From: DATGLG01 sp035294245
GTDB lineage: Bacteria; Pseudomonadota; Alphaproteobacteria; JACZXZ01
NCBI GenBank assembly: GCA_035294245.1
Contig: DATGLG010000067.1
Span: 62,001-126,000, forward strand
Length of the DNA stretch: 64,000 nt
Direction: 5' to 3'
This document shows, in pieces, positions 44,056 to 52,913 of this stretch. The position numbers were made by a program, and so were the translations under genes. Numbering within the stretch: position 1 is the stretch's first letter; every line of letters begins with the position of its first letter. The notes under the pieces were generated by a model. The model saw only the letters and a list, made by a program, of their open reading frames with translations. It was not told where the DNA came from and ran no database searches.

Positions 44056-44724
44056 CTAGTACCGCATGATCCGTCGGCTCAGCCAACGCTCGACCAGCTT
44101 GATCAAGCCCGCCGCGATAAGGCTGAACAGCAGGAAGATCACGCCGACCAGCGTGATCGGCTCGGTGTAGCGAAAATTCTCCGAGCCGATGATCTTGGCC
44201 GTCTGCATCAGCTCGAGCACGGCAATCGCCGACAGGAGCGGGGTATCCTTGAACAGCGCTACGAGATAGTTGCCGAGGGCCGGGACCACCGGTGGGATCG
44301 CCTGCGGGATAATGATGTCCCGGAAGGTTCGAAAGGCGGGCAGGTTGAGGGCGAGGCAAGCCTCCCATTGGCCGCGCGGGATATTGGCGAGCCCCGCCCG
44401 ATAGACCTCGGAGCAATAGGTCGCGTAATGGATGCCGAGGGCGAGCACGCCCGCCGTCATCGCCTCGATGGTGATGCCGATCTCGGGCCCGACGAAGTAG
44501 ATGAAAAAGATTTGGATCAGGAGCGGCGTCGAGCGAATGACCTCAATAACGCCCGAGAGCGGGACGCTGAGCCATTTCGGTCCGTACATGCGGCCCAATG
44601 CGAAGAAAAGCCCGAGAATCGCGGCGATGACGAAGCCAAGCAGGGTGGCGATGACGGTGACCACCGAGGCTTGGGCCAGCATGGGCAGGATCTCGCCGAC
44701 GAAGCTCCAGTCCCAGAACATCAC
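44056..44724 (-). CDS. ehuD: ectoine/hydroxyectoine-type ABC transporter permease EhuD
   Basis: The 222-residue permease of the HisM/GlnP group has five membrane segments. It contains EVIRSTPLLIQIFFIYFVGP and the coupling loop QWEACLALNLPAFRTFRDII. Order and length match EhuD. Its start overlaps the ehuC stop (ATGA), and the ehuA gene follows within 50 bases. It forms the channel with EhuC. Confidence 0.88.
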   Translation of the reverse strand: MMFWDWSFVGEILPMLAQASVVTVIATLLGFVIAAILGLFFALGRMYGPKWLSVPLSGVIEVIRSTPLLIQIFFIYFVGPEIGITIEAMTAGVLALGIHYATYCSEVYRAGLANIPRGQWEACLALNLPAFRTFRDIIIPQAIPPVVPALGNYLVALFKDTPLLSAIAVLELMQTAKIIGSENFRYTEPITLVGVIFLLFSLIAAGLIKLVERWLSRRIMRY

Positions 44725-45455
44725 GAGCTCCTTCCGCGGGCGAGGCCGCGGGCGACGACGCGCTCGAGCTGCCGCATGGCGATGGTGATCAGCATGGCAA
44801 GCGCGAGATAGAAGACCAGCACGATCGAGAAGATCTCGATCGTCTTATAGGTGGTGGAATTCATCTCCTCGGCCTTGAAGGCGAGATCGGAAATGGTGAT
44901 GAGGGAGACCAGTGCCGTGGCCTTCAGAAGCTCGATGAAGAGATTGCCCCAGGGCGGAATCATCGCGACGAAGGCCTGGGGCAGGACGACCCGGCGAAGC
45001 GCCTGCAGCCGCGACATGTTGAGCGCAACCGTCGCCTCCCATTGCCCCCTCGGCACGGCCAAGACGGCGCCGCGCACCACCTCGGCGCCATAGGCGCCCA
45101 CATTGAGGCCGAGCGCCAAGATCGCCACGGTGAGCGGCGCGAGCGTGATGCCGAAGCGCGGCAGCACGAAAAACATCCAGAACAATTGGACGAGCGCCGA
45201 GGTGCCGCGGAAGATCTCGATATAGGTGATGGCGAGCCAACGCAGGGGCCACGGTCCGTAGAGCTTGAGGAGAGCGGCGATCACCGCCATCACGACGGCG
45301 ATGATGCAGCCGCCCAGCGTGATCTCGATCGTGACCCAGCTTCCCTCGAGCAAGCCGGGCAGGAACTCGCGAAAGCTCGCGAAGCTGGCAACGACCAATC
45401 CCGCGGCAAAGGCGAGGATGGCGCAAACTGCGAGCGAGCGGACGGGCAGCTTCAT
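44721..45455 (-). CDS. ehuC: ectoine/hydroxyectoine-type ABC transporter permease EhuC
   Basis: The 244-residue permease has an N-terminal helix (LAVCAILAFAAGLVVASF) before the usual five-helix core. The family segment YIEIFRGTSALVQLFWMFFV and coupling loop QWEATVALNMSRLQALRRVV are clear. GGGGAG lies 6 nt before the ATG at 45455; the TTG six codons earlier is part of the ribosome-site region and is not chosen. It is coupled to ehuD by a 4-base overlap. Confidence 0.88.
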   Translation of the reverse strand: MKLPVRSLAVCAILAFAAGLVVASFASFREFLPGLLEGSWVTIEITLGGCIIAVVMAVIAALLKLYGPWPLRWLAITYIEIFRGTSALVQLFWMFFVLPRFGITLAPLTVAILALGLNVGAYGAEVVRGAVLAVPRGQWEATVALNMSRLQALRRVVLPQAFVAMIPPWGNLFIELLKATALVSLITISDLAFKAEEMNSTTYKTIEIFSIVLVFYLALAMLITIAMRQLERVVARGLARGRSS

Positions 45456-45521
45456 CCGGCACTCCCCTTTCAAGAAGGGGGCCCTGCCCTCCGCAGGGCA
45501 GGGCGCGCCTTCACGGGCGAG

Positions 45522-46385
45522 CTATTTGCCCGCGCAAATCTCGGCGGCGGTCTTGTTCCCCGGCAAGAAGCCTTTGCCGAAGCCGAACGGCGTCACCAGC
45601 TTGATATGCTCCGGGCTGCCGATGAATTTCTTGAGCTCGGCATTGAAGGCCTCGTAGAGATCCTTGTCCTCTTTGCGGAAGGCGACGCCGCCATAGCCGA
45701 CGACGGATTTGCCGGCAACCGTGCCGAAGGGCGGGGTCGACTCCACCCCGTCGTTCTTGGACGCCATGTTGGCGATCGACAGGGCGGTCAGCGCCGCGGC
45801 GTCGGCTCGGCCGCTTTGCACCGCCTTCACCAGGCTCGATTGGTCAGGGAGAATGACGAGCTGCGATTGCGGAATGCCCGACTCCTTCGCATAGGTCCCC
45901 TCGACCGCGCCGGCCATCACCGCGAGCTTCAGATTCTTGTTGTCCTTGATCGACGTGTAATCCTTGATCTTCTTGGGGTTGCCCTTCTTCACCAGGAACG
46001 CCTGGCCGATCGCGTAGGTCGGGTCGGAGAACTGCACCTGCTTGCAGCGCGCCGGGGTGATGAACATTCCGGCGGCGATGATATCAAAGCGTCCCGCTTC
46101 GAGACCGGGGATGAGCGAGCCGAACTCGGTCAGCACGCCATCGACTTGCTTGATGCCGAGCTTGTTCAGGATCGCTTTGACCACCTCCGGCGATTCCCCG
46201 GTCAGCTTGCCGTCGGGCGTGGCATAGCCATAGGGCGCCTCGTTGGCGAAGCCGACGCGGATATAGCCGAGGCGCCTCGCACGCTCGAGGGTTGTCTCGG
46301 CAAAAGCCTTGCCGAGCCCCGCAACAGTCATCGCCGCGGCCGCGCCGATAAACAGGCCGCGCCGCGAAATCTGGATCTGGTTCAT
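45522..46385 (-). CDS. ehuB: ectoine/hydroxyectoine-type ABC transporter binding protein
   Basis: The 287-residue protein begins with a twin-arginine-like signal (ISRRGLFIGAAAAMTVAGLG), cleaved near AFAETT. The mature N-terminus reads RRLGYIRVGFANEAPYGYAT, then GESPEVVKAILNKLGIKQVD, and GLEAGRFDIIAAGMFITPAR, all characteristic of EhuB, the periplasmic ectoine/hydroxyectoine receptor. GGGAGG precedes the ATG. It is the first gene of the operon and diverges from the M24 gene at 46624 across 238 bases. Together with doeA and doeB downstream of that gene it defines an ectoine-type locus. Confidence 0.9.
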   Translation of the reverse strand: MNQIQISRRGLFIGAAAAMTVAGLGKAFAETTLERARRLGYIRVGFANEAPYGYATPDGKLTGESPEVVKAILNKLGIKQVDGVLTEFGSLIPGLEAGRFDIIAAGMFITPARCKQVQFSDPTYAIGQAFLVKKGNPKKIKDYTSIKDNKNLKLAVMAGAVEGTYAKESGIPQSQLVILPDQSSLVKAVQSGRADAAALTALSIANMASKNDGVESTPPFGTVAGKSVVGYGGVAFRKEDKDLYEAFNAELKKFIGSPEHIKLVTPFGFGKGFLPGNKTAAEICAGK

Positions 46386-46520
46386 CTCTTTACCTCCCGT
46401 TCATGTCTGGCTCGGCGCGCGGCCACACATCAGCGTCCCAGAATCGCGGGCCTCCGGACCTTCGCAGGCAGGCGGCGAGCAAGGCACAGCTTGCCAGATT
46501 TGGGGAATAGACACAATAGA

Positions 46521-46532
46521 GTTGTGCACAAC
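46521..46532. promoter_or_regulatory. GTTGTGCACAAC palindrome, candidate GntR operator
   Basis: This perfect 12-bp palindrome sits midway in the 238-base divergent gap between ehuB and the M24 gene. Its TTGTNNACAA form is the usual FCD-type GntR dyad, and the gntR gene is in the flanking operon. Confidence 0.5.
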
Positions 46533-46593
46533 AATGGCTATTCCTTCGTTATATCCTTGCTTTTCTCCAGGAAATCCTCTCCTATGGACATCT

Positions 46594-46605
46594 GATGTAT
46601 ACAAC
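46594..46605. promoter_or_regulatory. second GntR-like dyad near the M24 start
   Basis: ATGTATACAA, with the palindromic core TGTATACA at 46596-46603, lies about 20 bases before the M24 start at 46624. It resembles the dyad at 46521 (TTGTGCACAA). A repressor bound here would block transcription or initiation of the plus-strand operon. Confidence 0.4.
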
Positions 46606-46623
46606 GATGCTCGACGGACCGAA

Positions 46624-47808
46624 ATGACCGAGCTCGACGAGAAGGGGGGGACTGCGCGAGCCGCACCCTATTTCACGCGCGAAGAATTCACGGCTCGGCT
46701 CGCCGCCGTGCGACAAGTCATGGCGGCGCGCGGCCTCGATCTTCTGCTTCTCTCGGCGCCCGAGAACATCTTTTATCTGACCGGCCTCGATCACTGGGGC
46801 TATTTCGCGCCCCATCTCCTGCTCGTTCCGGCCGACGGAGAAATGGCGCTCGTCACTCGCGCGATGGAGAAGGTGACGATCGGCAATCAGGTGGTGAATG
46901 CCCGCTTCTTCGGCCATGGCGATCACGAATCCGCGGCCGAGGCGTTCGCTCGCGCGCTCGGCGAGCGCCGCTATCGCGCCCAGCAGATCGGGATCGAGTC
47001 CTGGTCCTCGGGCTTGCCGCATGGTCTCACCCTCGCCTTGCAGCGGCACGCCCCCTCGGCGCGATGGCTCGACGCCTCCGGCCTCGTCGACGAGCTTCGC
47101 CTCGTGAAAAGCCCGGCCGAGCGGGCCTATCTGCGGCAGGCGGCGCGGGTCTCTGATGCCGGTGCCGCCGCCGCCATTGAGGCCACCTGTGCCGGCGCCA
47201 GCGAGCGGCACATCGCCGCCGAATGCGAGCGGGCGATGATCGAGGCGGGCGGCACCTTTCCCGGATTCGGGCCCTTTATCCGCTCGACCTCCCGCCTCGG
47301 CGAAGAGCACACCACCTGGACCGACGCGCGTCTTGTCGTCGGCGATGCCCTCTTCCTCGAGCTCACCGGCTGCGTGGCGCGCTATCACGCGCCGCTCGGC
47401 CGCCTGATCCATATCGGTCACGCACCGAAGGGGGCGCCGGAGATGGCGGCCGTCGCGCAAGCGGCGTTCGAGGCCGTGCTCGGCGCGCTCAAGGAAGGAG
47501 CGCTCGCGTGCGACGTCTATGCGGCCTGGCAGCGCGTCGTCGATCGCGCGGGCCTGCCCGATTATCGGCGCCATCATTGCGGCTACGCGGTCGGGATCGG
47601 CTTCCCGCCGAGCTGGACGGGCGGCAACAAGGTCACCGGCCTTCGGCATGACAGCGACATGCCGATCCGCGTTGGCATGAGCTTCCATGTGCTGTCCTGG
47701 CTCATGGGGACGGGCCGGGGGGATTTCTTCATCTCGAATGCGGTGCTGCTCGGCGAGAGCGGCGCCGAAGTGCTCACCCGGACACCGGCAGGGGTCACTA
47801 TCCGCTAA
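46624..47808 (+). CDS. M24 (creatinase/ectoine hydrolase-like) protein
   Basis: The 394-residue product has the two-domain pita-bread layout: an N-terminal creatinase-like domain (APENIFYLTGLDHWGYFAPH) and a C-terminal domain with HHCGYAVGIGFPPSWTGG. The Asp pair that binds metal in aminopeptidases is replaced (FLELTGCVARYHAPLGR) and the late Glu motif reads MSFHVLSW, so it is probably metal-independent, as creatinase and DoeA are. It resembles DoeA at 52914 but is clearly different. Just upstream of soxBDAG it could release an N-methylamine for them, for instance as a creatinase-like enzyme. The start at 46624 has no strong ribosome site; the frame is open upstream. Confidence 0.82.
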   Translation: MTELDEKGGTARAAPYFTREEFTARLAAVRQVMAARGLDLLLLSAPENIFYLTGLDHWGYFAPHLLLVPADGEMALVTRAMEKVTIGNQVVNARFFGHGDHESAAEAFARALGERRYRAQQIGIESWSSGLPHGLTLALQRHAPSARWLDASGLVDELRLVKSPAERAYLRQAARVSDAGAAAAIEATCAGASERHIAAECERAMIEAGGTFPGFGPFIRSTSRLGEEHTTWTDARLVVGDALFLELTGCVARYHAPLGRLIHIGHAPKGAPEMAAVAQAAFEAVLGALKEGALACDVYAAWQRVVDRAGLPDYRRHHCGYAVGIGFPPSWTGGNKVTGLRHDSDMPIRVGMSFHVLSWLMGTGRGDFFISNAVLLGESGAEVLTRTPAGVTIR

Positions 47809-47831
47809 GGAGGAGGCCTCAGGCGAACTCG

Positions 47832-49088
47832 ATGCCCCGCTATTCCGCCGCCACACTCCTCCGTCATGCTTTGAGCGGCAATCGCACCTGGCCGCGCGCC
47901 TGGCGCGACCCCGAGCCGAAGCGATCCTATGACGTGATCATCGTGGGCGGCGGCGGGCACGGCCTTGCCACCGCCTTCTACCTCGCCGAGAACCACGGCA
48001 TTCGCAGAGTGGCCGTGCTCGAGAAGGGCTATATCGGCGGCGGGAATGTGGGGCGCAACACGACCATCGTGCGTTCCAACTACCTGCTCAACGGGAACAC
48101 GCAGTTCTACGAGTTCTCGATGAAGCTATGGGAGGGCCTTTCCTTCGCCCTCAACTTCAACGTCATGTTCTCCCAGCGCGGCCAGCTCACTCTTGCCCAT
48201 TCCGCCGATCAACTCGACGGCTTTGGCCACCGCGCCAATGTCATGCGGCTCAACGGCATCGATGCGGAGATCCTTGACCGGGAGGAGGTGCGCCGCCTGA
48301 CGCCTTATCTGGATTTTTCCGCGGAGGCGCGATTTCCCATCTATGGCGCGCTGTTCCAGCGGCGCGCCGGGACGGCGCGGCATGATGCCGTGGCCTGGGG
48401 CTATGCGCGCGCGGCCGACCGACGCGGAATCGATATCATCCAGAATTGCGAGGTAACCGGCTTTCTTCGCCACGGCGAGCGGATCGCCGGGGTCAATACG
48501 ACGAGAGGCACGATCACGGCCGGCAAGGTGGCGCTCGCCGTCGCTGGACACACGAGCCTGTTGGCTCGCAAGGCCGGCCTCGAACTGCCCATCGAGAGCC
48601 ATGTCCTGCAGGCCTTTGTGACCGAGCCTTTGAAGCCGCTCGTGCACCATGTCGTCGCCTACGGCGCCGACCATTTCTATGTCAGCCAGTCGGATAAGGG
48701 CGGGCTTGTCTTCGGCGGCGGACTCGATGGCTACAACTCCTACGCCCAGCGCGGCAATCTCGCAGTGGTTCGCGAGGTCGCCGAGGCGGCGGTCGCGCTC
48801 ATGCCCTGCATCTCGCGGCTAAGGCTGTTGCGCCATTGGGGCGGCATCATGGACATGACCCCCGATGCCAGCCCGATCATCGCGCCGACGCCGCTTGCCG
48901 GCCTCTATCTCAATGGCGGCTGGTGCTATGGCGGATTCAAGGCGACGCCCGCCTCGGGCTGGTGCTTCGCGCACACGATCGCCGAGGATAGGCCGCATCC
49001 GCTGAGCGCCTGCTACGCGCTGGAGCGCTTCCGCACCGGCCGGAGCCTCGACGAGGCCGGCGCCGGCCCCTTCGCCTGGCGGCAATAG
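47832..49088 (+). CDS. soxB: heterotetrameric sarcosine oxidase, beta subunit
   Basis: The 418-residue flavoprotein oxidises the N-methyl group of sarcosine or a related secondary amine. The FAD Rossmann motif is VIIVGGGGHGLATAFYLAE near residues 35-53. The His that binds FMN covalently in known SoxB is in TARHDAVAWGYARAAD near residue 182, and GGWCYGGFKATPASGWCFAH lies near the C-terminus. GGAGG lies shortly before the ATG. It is followed after 3 bases by soxD and is part of a complete soxBDAG set. The set lies inside an ectoine-type locus, which is unusual. Confidence 0.93.
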   Translation: MPRYSAATLLRHALSGNRTWPRAWRDPEPKRSYDVIIVGGGGHGLATAFYLAENHGIRRVAVLEKGYIGGGNVGRNTTIVRSNYLLNGNTQFYEFSMKLWEGLSFALNFNVMFSQRGQLTLAHSADQLDGFGHRANVMRLNGIDAEILDREEVRRLTPYLDFSAEARFPIYGALFQRRAGTARHDAVAWGYARAADRRGIDIIQNCEVTGFLRHGERIAGVNTTRGTITAGKVALAVAGHTSLLARKAGLELPIESHVLQAFVTEPLKPLVHHVVAYGADHFYVSQSDKGGLVFGGGLDGYNSYAQRGNLAVVREVAEAAVALMPCISRLRLLRHWGGIMDMTPDASPIIAPTPLAGLYLNGGWCYGGFKATPASGWCFAHTIAEDRPHPLSACYALERFRTGRSLDEAGAGPFAWRQ

Positions 49089-49091
49089 GCC

Positions 49092-49358
49092 ATGCTGCGC
49101 ATCGCGTGCCCCTGCTGCGGTATCCGCGATCATGACGAGTTCCGCTATGGCGGCGACGCTTCGGTCGAGCGGCCGCCCCATGACGACAGGGATTTCGAGG
49201 CCTGGTACCGCTATGTCTTCGTGAGGGAGAATCCGCGCGGTCCGCACCGCGAGTTTTGGCAGCACGTGATGGGATGCCGCCAATGGCTGATCGTCGAGCG
49301 CGACACGACGACCCACACGATCCGCTGGGTTGGCCTGGCGCAGGACGGCGAGGCATGA
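49092..49358 (+). CDS. soxD: sarcosine oxidase, delta subunit
   Basis: This 88-residue subunit begins MLRIACPCCGIRDHDEFRYG, with the CPCCG zinc-binding motif, and has EFWQHVMGCRQWLIVERDTT, characteristic of SoxD. It helps assemble the alpha-beta complex. It sits between soxB and soxA, and its stop overlaps the soxA start (ATGA). Confidence 0.94.
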   Translation: MLRIACPCCGIRDHDEFRYGGDASVERPPHDDRDFEAWYRYVFVRENPRGPHREFWQHVMGCRQWLIVERDTTTHTIRWVGLAQDGEA

Positions 49359-52315
49359 GCCGCCGGCTCCCGCGCGGCGGCCGCATCGATCGCGGCCGTT
49401 CCGTCGAGTTCATGTTCGATCGGGGCAAGATGACCGGTTTCGCCGGTGATACGCTGGCGGCGGCCCTTCTTGCCAACGGCATCTCACTGGTCGGGCGCAG
49501 CTTCAAGTATCATCGGCCGCGCGGAATCTATGGGGCCGGGGTCGAGGAGCCCAACGCCCTGGTCACTTTGGGCGAAGATGCAAGGCGCGAGCCGAATATC
49601 CCAGCGACGACGGTCGAGCTTCGCGAGGGGCTCGTCGCCGAAAGCCAGAATCGCTGGCCTTCGCGTCGCTTCGACATTCATTCCATCAATTCATTGTTCT
49701 CGCCCCTTCTCGCGGCGGGCTTCTACTACAAGACCTTCATGGGCCCGATACGACGCGCGTGGATGGTCTATGAGCGGTGGATCCGTCGCGCCGCCGGGCT
49801 CGGCCGCGCCAGCCTTGCTCCCGATCCCGACTGCTACGGCACGCGCCACGTCTTCTGCGACATTGCCGTAATTGGCGCCGGGCCCGCGGGCCTCGCCGCC
49901 GCCCTTGTATCGGCGCTCGCGGGAGCCCGGGTCGTGCTCGTCGAGCAGGATTTCGCCTTGGGTGGGGCGCTCTTGTCGCGCCCGGCCGATGCCGCAGTCG
50001 AGGCGTGGCTCGACGATATGCGCACCGAGCTCCGTTCCTTGGCAAATCTCACGATCATGACCAGGACGACGGCCTTCGGTCTCTATGACGGGGGGACCGT
50101 CGGCCTGATCGAGCGCGGCGGGGCGGAGGGTGGCGAGCAATCGCAGCTCGGATCGCGCCAGTCACTCGCGCTGCTGCGCTGCCAGGCTGTTATCCTCGCG
50201 ACGGGTGCCATCGAGCGGCCGTTGCTCTTCGCGAACAATGATCGTCCCGGCGTGATGCTCGCTTCGGCGGCGCAATCCTATCTCCATCGCTTCGCCGTGC
50301 TGTCCGGCGAGCGCGTCCTTGTCGCCACGAGCAATGACAGCGCTTACGGCGTGGCGATTGAGCTGGCCAAAGCCGGTGCGACTATCCGCCTTGCCGATCT
50401 CCGTGCGTCGCCGCCACCCAGGCTCGTCGCGGCGGCCGCGGCCGGAGGTGTCGAGGTCATGCCGGGGGCAACAGTCGTCCGCGCACATGGCAGGCTTCGC
50501 GTCAATGGCGCGGATCTCGCGTTGTCGTCCGGCGCGCGCGAGCGCGTCTCTTGCGATTCCCTCTGCGTTTCCGGCGGCTGGACGCCCACGATCCATCTCG
50601 CCTGCCACCTTGGGGCTCGACCGCGCTACCGTCTCGCGATCGGCGCCTTCGTTGTCGAGAATCTGGCCGCGGGGCAATTCATGGCCGGCGCGGCGGCAGG
50701 CACCTATGGTACCGAAGCAGCCGTCAAGGAAGGGGCTCGAGCCGGCGCTGACGCCGCCCGGCATTGCGGCTTCGACGCCGATTCCGGCGCGACGGTCCAT
50801 GCTCTCATGATCGATCCGGAGCCCCTCGCGACGGCTGGGCCTCAGTCGCCGGTGTCACGCTCACGCGGCAAGGTTTTCATTGATCTTCAAAATGATGTAA
50901 CGAACGCTGACATTCAGCTCGCGCACCGCGAGGGCTATGTCTCCGTCGAGCATCTCAAGCGCTACACCACCCTCGGCATGGGCACGGACCAGGGCAAGAC
51001 GAGTGGTCTCGCGGCGCTGGAGCTGATGGGCGAGCTCACCGGAACCTCGCCGGACCGGGTCGGCACAACGACGTTCCGGCCGCCTTACACGCCGGTCACC
51101 ATTGGCGCCCTGGCCGGCCGCAGCGTCGGCCGGCATTTCCGGCCGACGCGCCGGACGCCGATGCATGAATGGCATCTGGAGCATGGCGCCGAGATGATCG
51201 AGGTCGGTCTGTGGATGCGGCCCTGGTTCTATCGCGGCAACGGCGCCAACCTCGACGAGGCCTATGTGCGCGAGATGTGCGCCGTCCGCGAGGCGGCGGG
51301 CCTTGTCGATATCTCGACCCTCGGCAAGATCGAGGTGCAGGGCGCCGATGCGCTCGCCTTTCTCGACCGTGTCTATGCCAACAGCCTCGCCAAGCTCGCG
51401 ATCGGGCGTGCGCGCTATGGGGTGATGCTCCGCGATGATGGCATCGTCTTCGACGATGGCACGGTCACGCGCATCAACGAGGAGCATTTCTTCCTCACCA
51501 CCTCGACGGCGAAAGCTGCTGATGTAATGTCGTGGCTCGAGTTCCTGCTGGACACTGCCTGGACCGACCTTGAGATTCATCTGACCTCGGTGACCGACGA
51601 TTGGGCGGCGATGTCGCTCGCCGGCCCGGCGAGCCGGAGCATTCTCGCCTCGGCTTTCGCCGGGCTCGATGTCTCGAATGCAGCGCTTCCACATATGGGA
51701 ATTCTCGGGGGCGAGGATGGCGGCTTTCCGGTGCGGATATTGCGCCTCAGCTATTCGGGGGAGCTCGCCTTCGAGATCTATGTCGCGGCGCCCCACGGCC
51801 GCGTCGTCTGGGAGCGCCTTATCGCCGTCGGCGCGCCCCACGGGCTTCGTCCTTATGGCGTCGAGGCGCTTGGGGCGCTGCGCATCGAGAAGGGCCATGT
51901 GGCGGGCCCTGAGATCGATGGCCGGACCACCTTGCGCGATCTCGGCCTCGAGCGGCTCGCGAGCCGGAAGAAAGCGTTTGTCGGCACCGTGCTCGCCGAG
52001 CGGCCGGCATTCCACGATCCCGAGCGGCCGCGCCTCGTCGGCCTGGAATGCGTGGAGCCAGGGGTGCGACTGCGCTCCGGCGCGGTGCTGTTCGATCCCT
52101 CCGATGCGCTTGCGGGGCACGGCCGCGGCCGCGTTACGTCCGTGACCTGGAGTCCGACCCTCGGGCGCTTTATCGGCCTGGGGTTCTGGCAGGGGGATCG
52201 TATTGAGGATACCAAGGAGGTTGTTGCCGTCCACAGGATCAAGAATGAAGCCGTGCGCGCGCGAATCGTGCCGCCGGTCTTCGTCGATCCGGCGGGGGAG
52301 AGGCTGCGTGGCTGA
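49355..52315 (+). CDS. soxA: sarcosine oxidase, alpha subunit
   Basis: The 986-residue alpha subunit has an N-terminal ferredoxin-like segment (FAGDTLAAALLANGISLVGR and YHRPRGIYGAGVEEPNALV), an NAD-binding domain with IGAGPAGLAAALVSALAGAR near residue 172, the segment FIDLQNDVTNADIQLAHREG, and a C-terminal folate-binding GcvT-like domain (LSYSGELAFEIYVAAPHGR). The last part accepts the methylene group as 5,10-methylene-tetrahydrofolate. The ATG at 49355 overlaps soxD; the longer frame upstream is a run-on. Length fits SoxA (about 970-1000). Confidence 0.95.
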   Translation: MSRRLPRGGRIDRGRSVEFMFDRGKMTGFAGDTLAAALLANGISLVGRSFKYHRPRGIYGAGVEEPNALVTLGEDARREPNIPATTVELREGLVAESQNRWPSRRFDIHSINSLFSPLLAAGFYYKTFMGPIRRAWMVYERWIRRAAGLGRASLAPDPDCYGTRHVFCDIAVIGAGPAGLAAALVSALAGARVVLVEQDFALGGALLSRPADAAVEAWLDDMRTELRSLANLTIMTRTTAFGLYDGGTVGLIERGGAEGGEQSQLGSRQSLALLRCQAVILATGAIERPLLFANNDRPGVMLASAAQSYLHRFAVLSGERVLVATSNDSAYGVAIELAKAGATIRLADLRASPPPRLVAAAAAGGVEVMPGATVVRAHGRLRVNGADLALSSGARERVSCDSLCVSGGWTPTIHLACHLGARPRYRLAIGAFVVENLAAGQFMAGAAAGTYGTEAAVKEGARAGADAARHCGFDADSGATVHALMIDPEPLATAGPQSPVSRSRGKVFIDLQNDVTNADIQLAHREGYVSVEHLKRYTTLGMGTDQGKTSGLAALELMGELTGTSPDRVGTTTFRPPYTPVTIGALAGRSVGRHFRPTRRTPMHEWHLEHGAEMIEVGLWMRPWFYRGNGANLDEAYVREMCAVREAAGLVDISTLGKIEVQGADALAFLDRVYANSLAKLAIGRARYGVMLRDDGIVFDDGTVTRINEEHFFLTTSTAKAADVMSWLEFLLDTAWTDLEIHLTSVTDDWAAMSLAGPASRSILASAFAGLDVSNAALPHMGILGGEDGGFPVRILRLSYSGELAFEIYVAAPHGRVVWERLIAVGAPHGLRPYGVEALGALRIEKGHVAGPEIDGRTTLRDLGLERLASRKKAFVGTVLAERPAFHDPERPRLVGLECVEPGVRLRSGAVLFDPSDALAGHGRGRVTSVTWSPTLGRFIGLGFWQGDRIEDTKEVVAVHRIKNEAVRARIVPPVFVDPAGERLRG

Positions 52316-52862
52316 TCAAGGCGCCGGCTTTTCGATGACCGAGCTTACCGGTTGGTCGCTGATCCAGCTCGATCTCCGCGCCGCCGCCCTTGCGGCGGTC
52401 GCGGCGGCGCTTGCCGGAATCTTTGACGCTTCCTGCCCCGCCCGGGTCGGTGATGTCGGGAGCAACGGCGCGATCCATATCATGCGCACGGGACCCCGTC
52501 GTCTCTGGATCGTGCTGGAGCCGGGAGCGCCGGTTGCGCCGCTCGAGTCTCTCGGCACGCAAGCCGCCGTCACGACGCTCACGCACGGACAGCGGCGGTA
52601 TCGGCTTTCCGGTTCTCGGGCTCGCGAGGTCCTCGCCCGGTGCGTGGCTCTCGATTTCGACGACCCGGCCTTCGCACCCGGCCGCATCGCGCAGACCCAG
52701 CTCCACCGGGTGCCGGTGCTCCTTCATCGCCTCGGCGAGACGGCGTTCAATCTTCACTTGCCGCGAAGCTTCGCGCAGAGCCTCGAGGAGTGGATCGCAG
52801 ATGCCGCTCGGCTTGCGCCATCGGACGGCAATCGCGGGGTCGGCGCGAGGTCGGTGTGTTGA
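52308..52862 (+). CDS. soxG: sarcosine oxidase, gamma subunit
   Basis: The 184-residue product ends with the SoxG pattern TQLHRVPVLLHRLGETAFNL and LPRSFAQSLEEWIADAARLA. The first half is weakly conserved, as usual for gamma subunits, and includes HIMRTGPRRLWIVLE. A GTG at 52308 with GGGGGAGAGG just before it overlaps the soxA stop by 8 nt; an ATG at 52335 (MTELTGW) is the alternative. It completes the soxBDAG enzyme. doeA starts 51 bases later. Confidence 0.88.
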   Translation: MADQGAGFSMTELTGWSLIQLDLRAAALAAVAAALAGIFDASCPARVGDVGSNGAIHIMRTGPRRLWIVLEPGAPVAPLESLGTQAAVTTLTHGQRRYRLSGSRAREVLARCVALDFDDPAFAPGRIAQTQLHRVPVLLHRLGETAFNLHLPRSFAQSLEEWIADAARLAPSDGNRGVGARSVC

Positions 52863-52913
52863 GGATTGGCGCGGGTGTAAAGACGCCATGAGCGGAGGAG
52901 GAGGAGAGGTGCC

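Noticed and set aside
42500..44416. Single 638-codon minus-strand frame
   Set aside because: It is the gntR frame running on without a stop through ehuA and ehuD in the wrong frame; the upstream part is Arg/Ala-rich shadow sequence.
49256..49354. Upstream extension of the soxA frame
   Set aside because: It overlaps soxD; the ATG at 49355 gives the normal SoxA start and the usual ATGA coupling.
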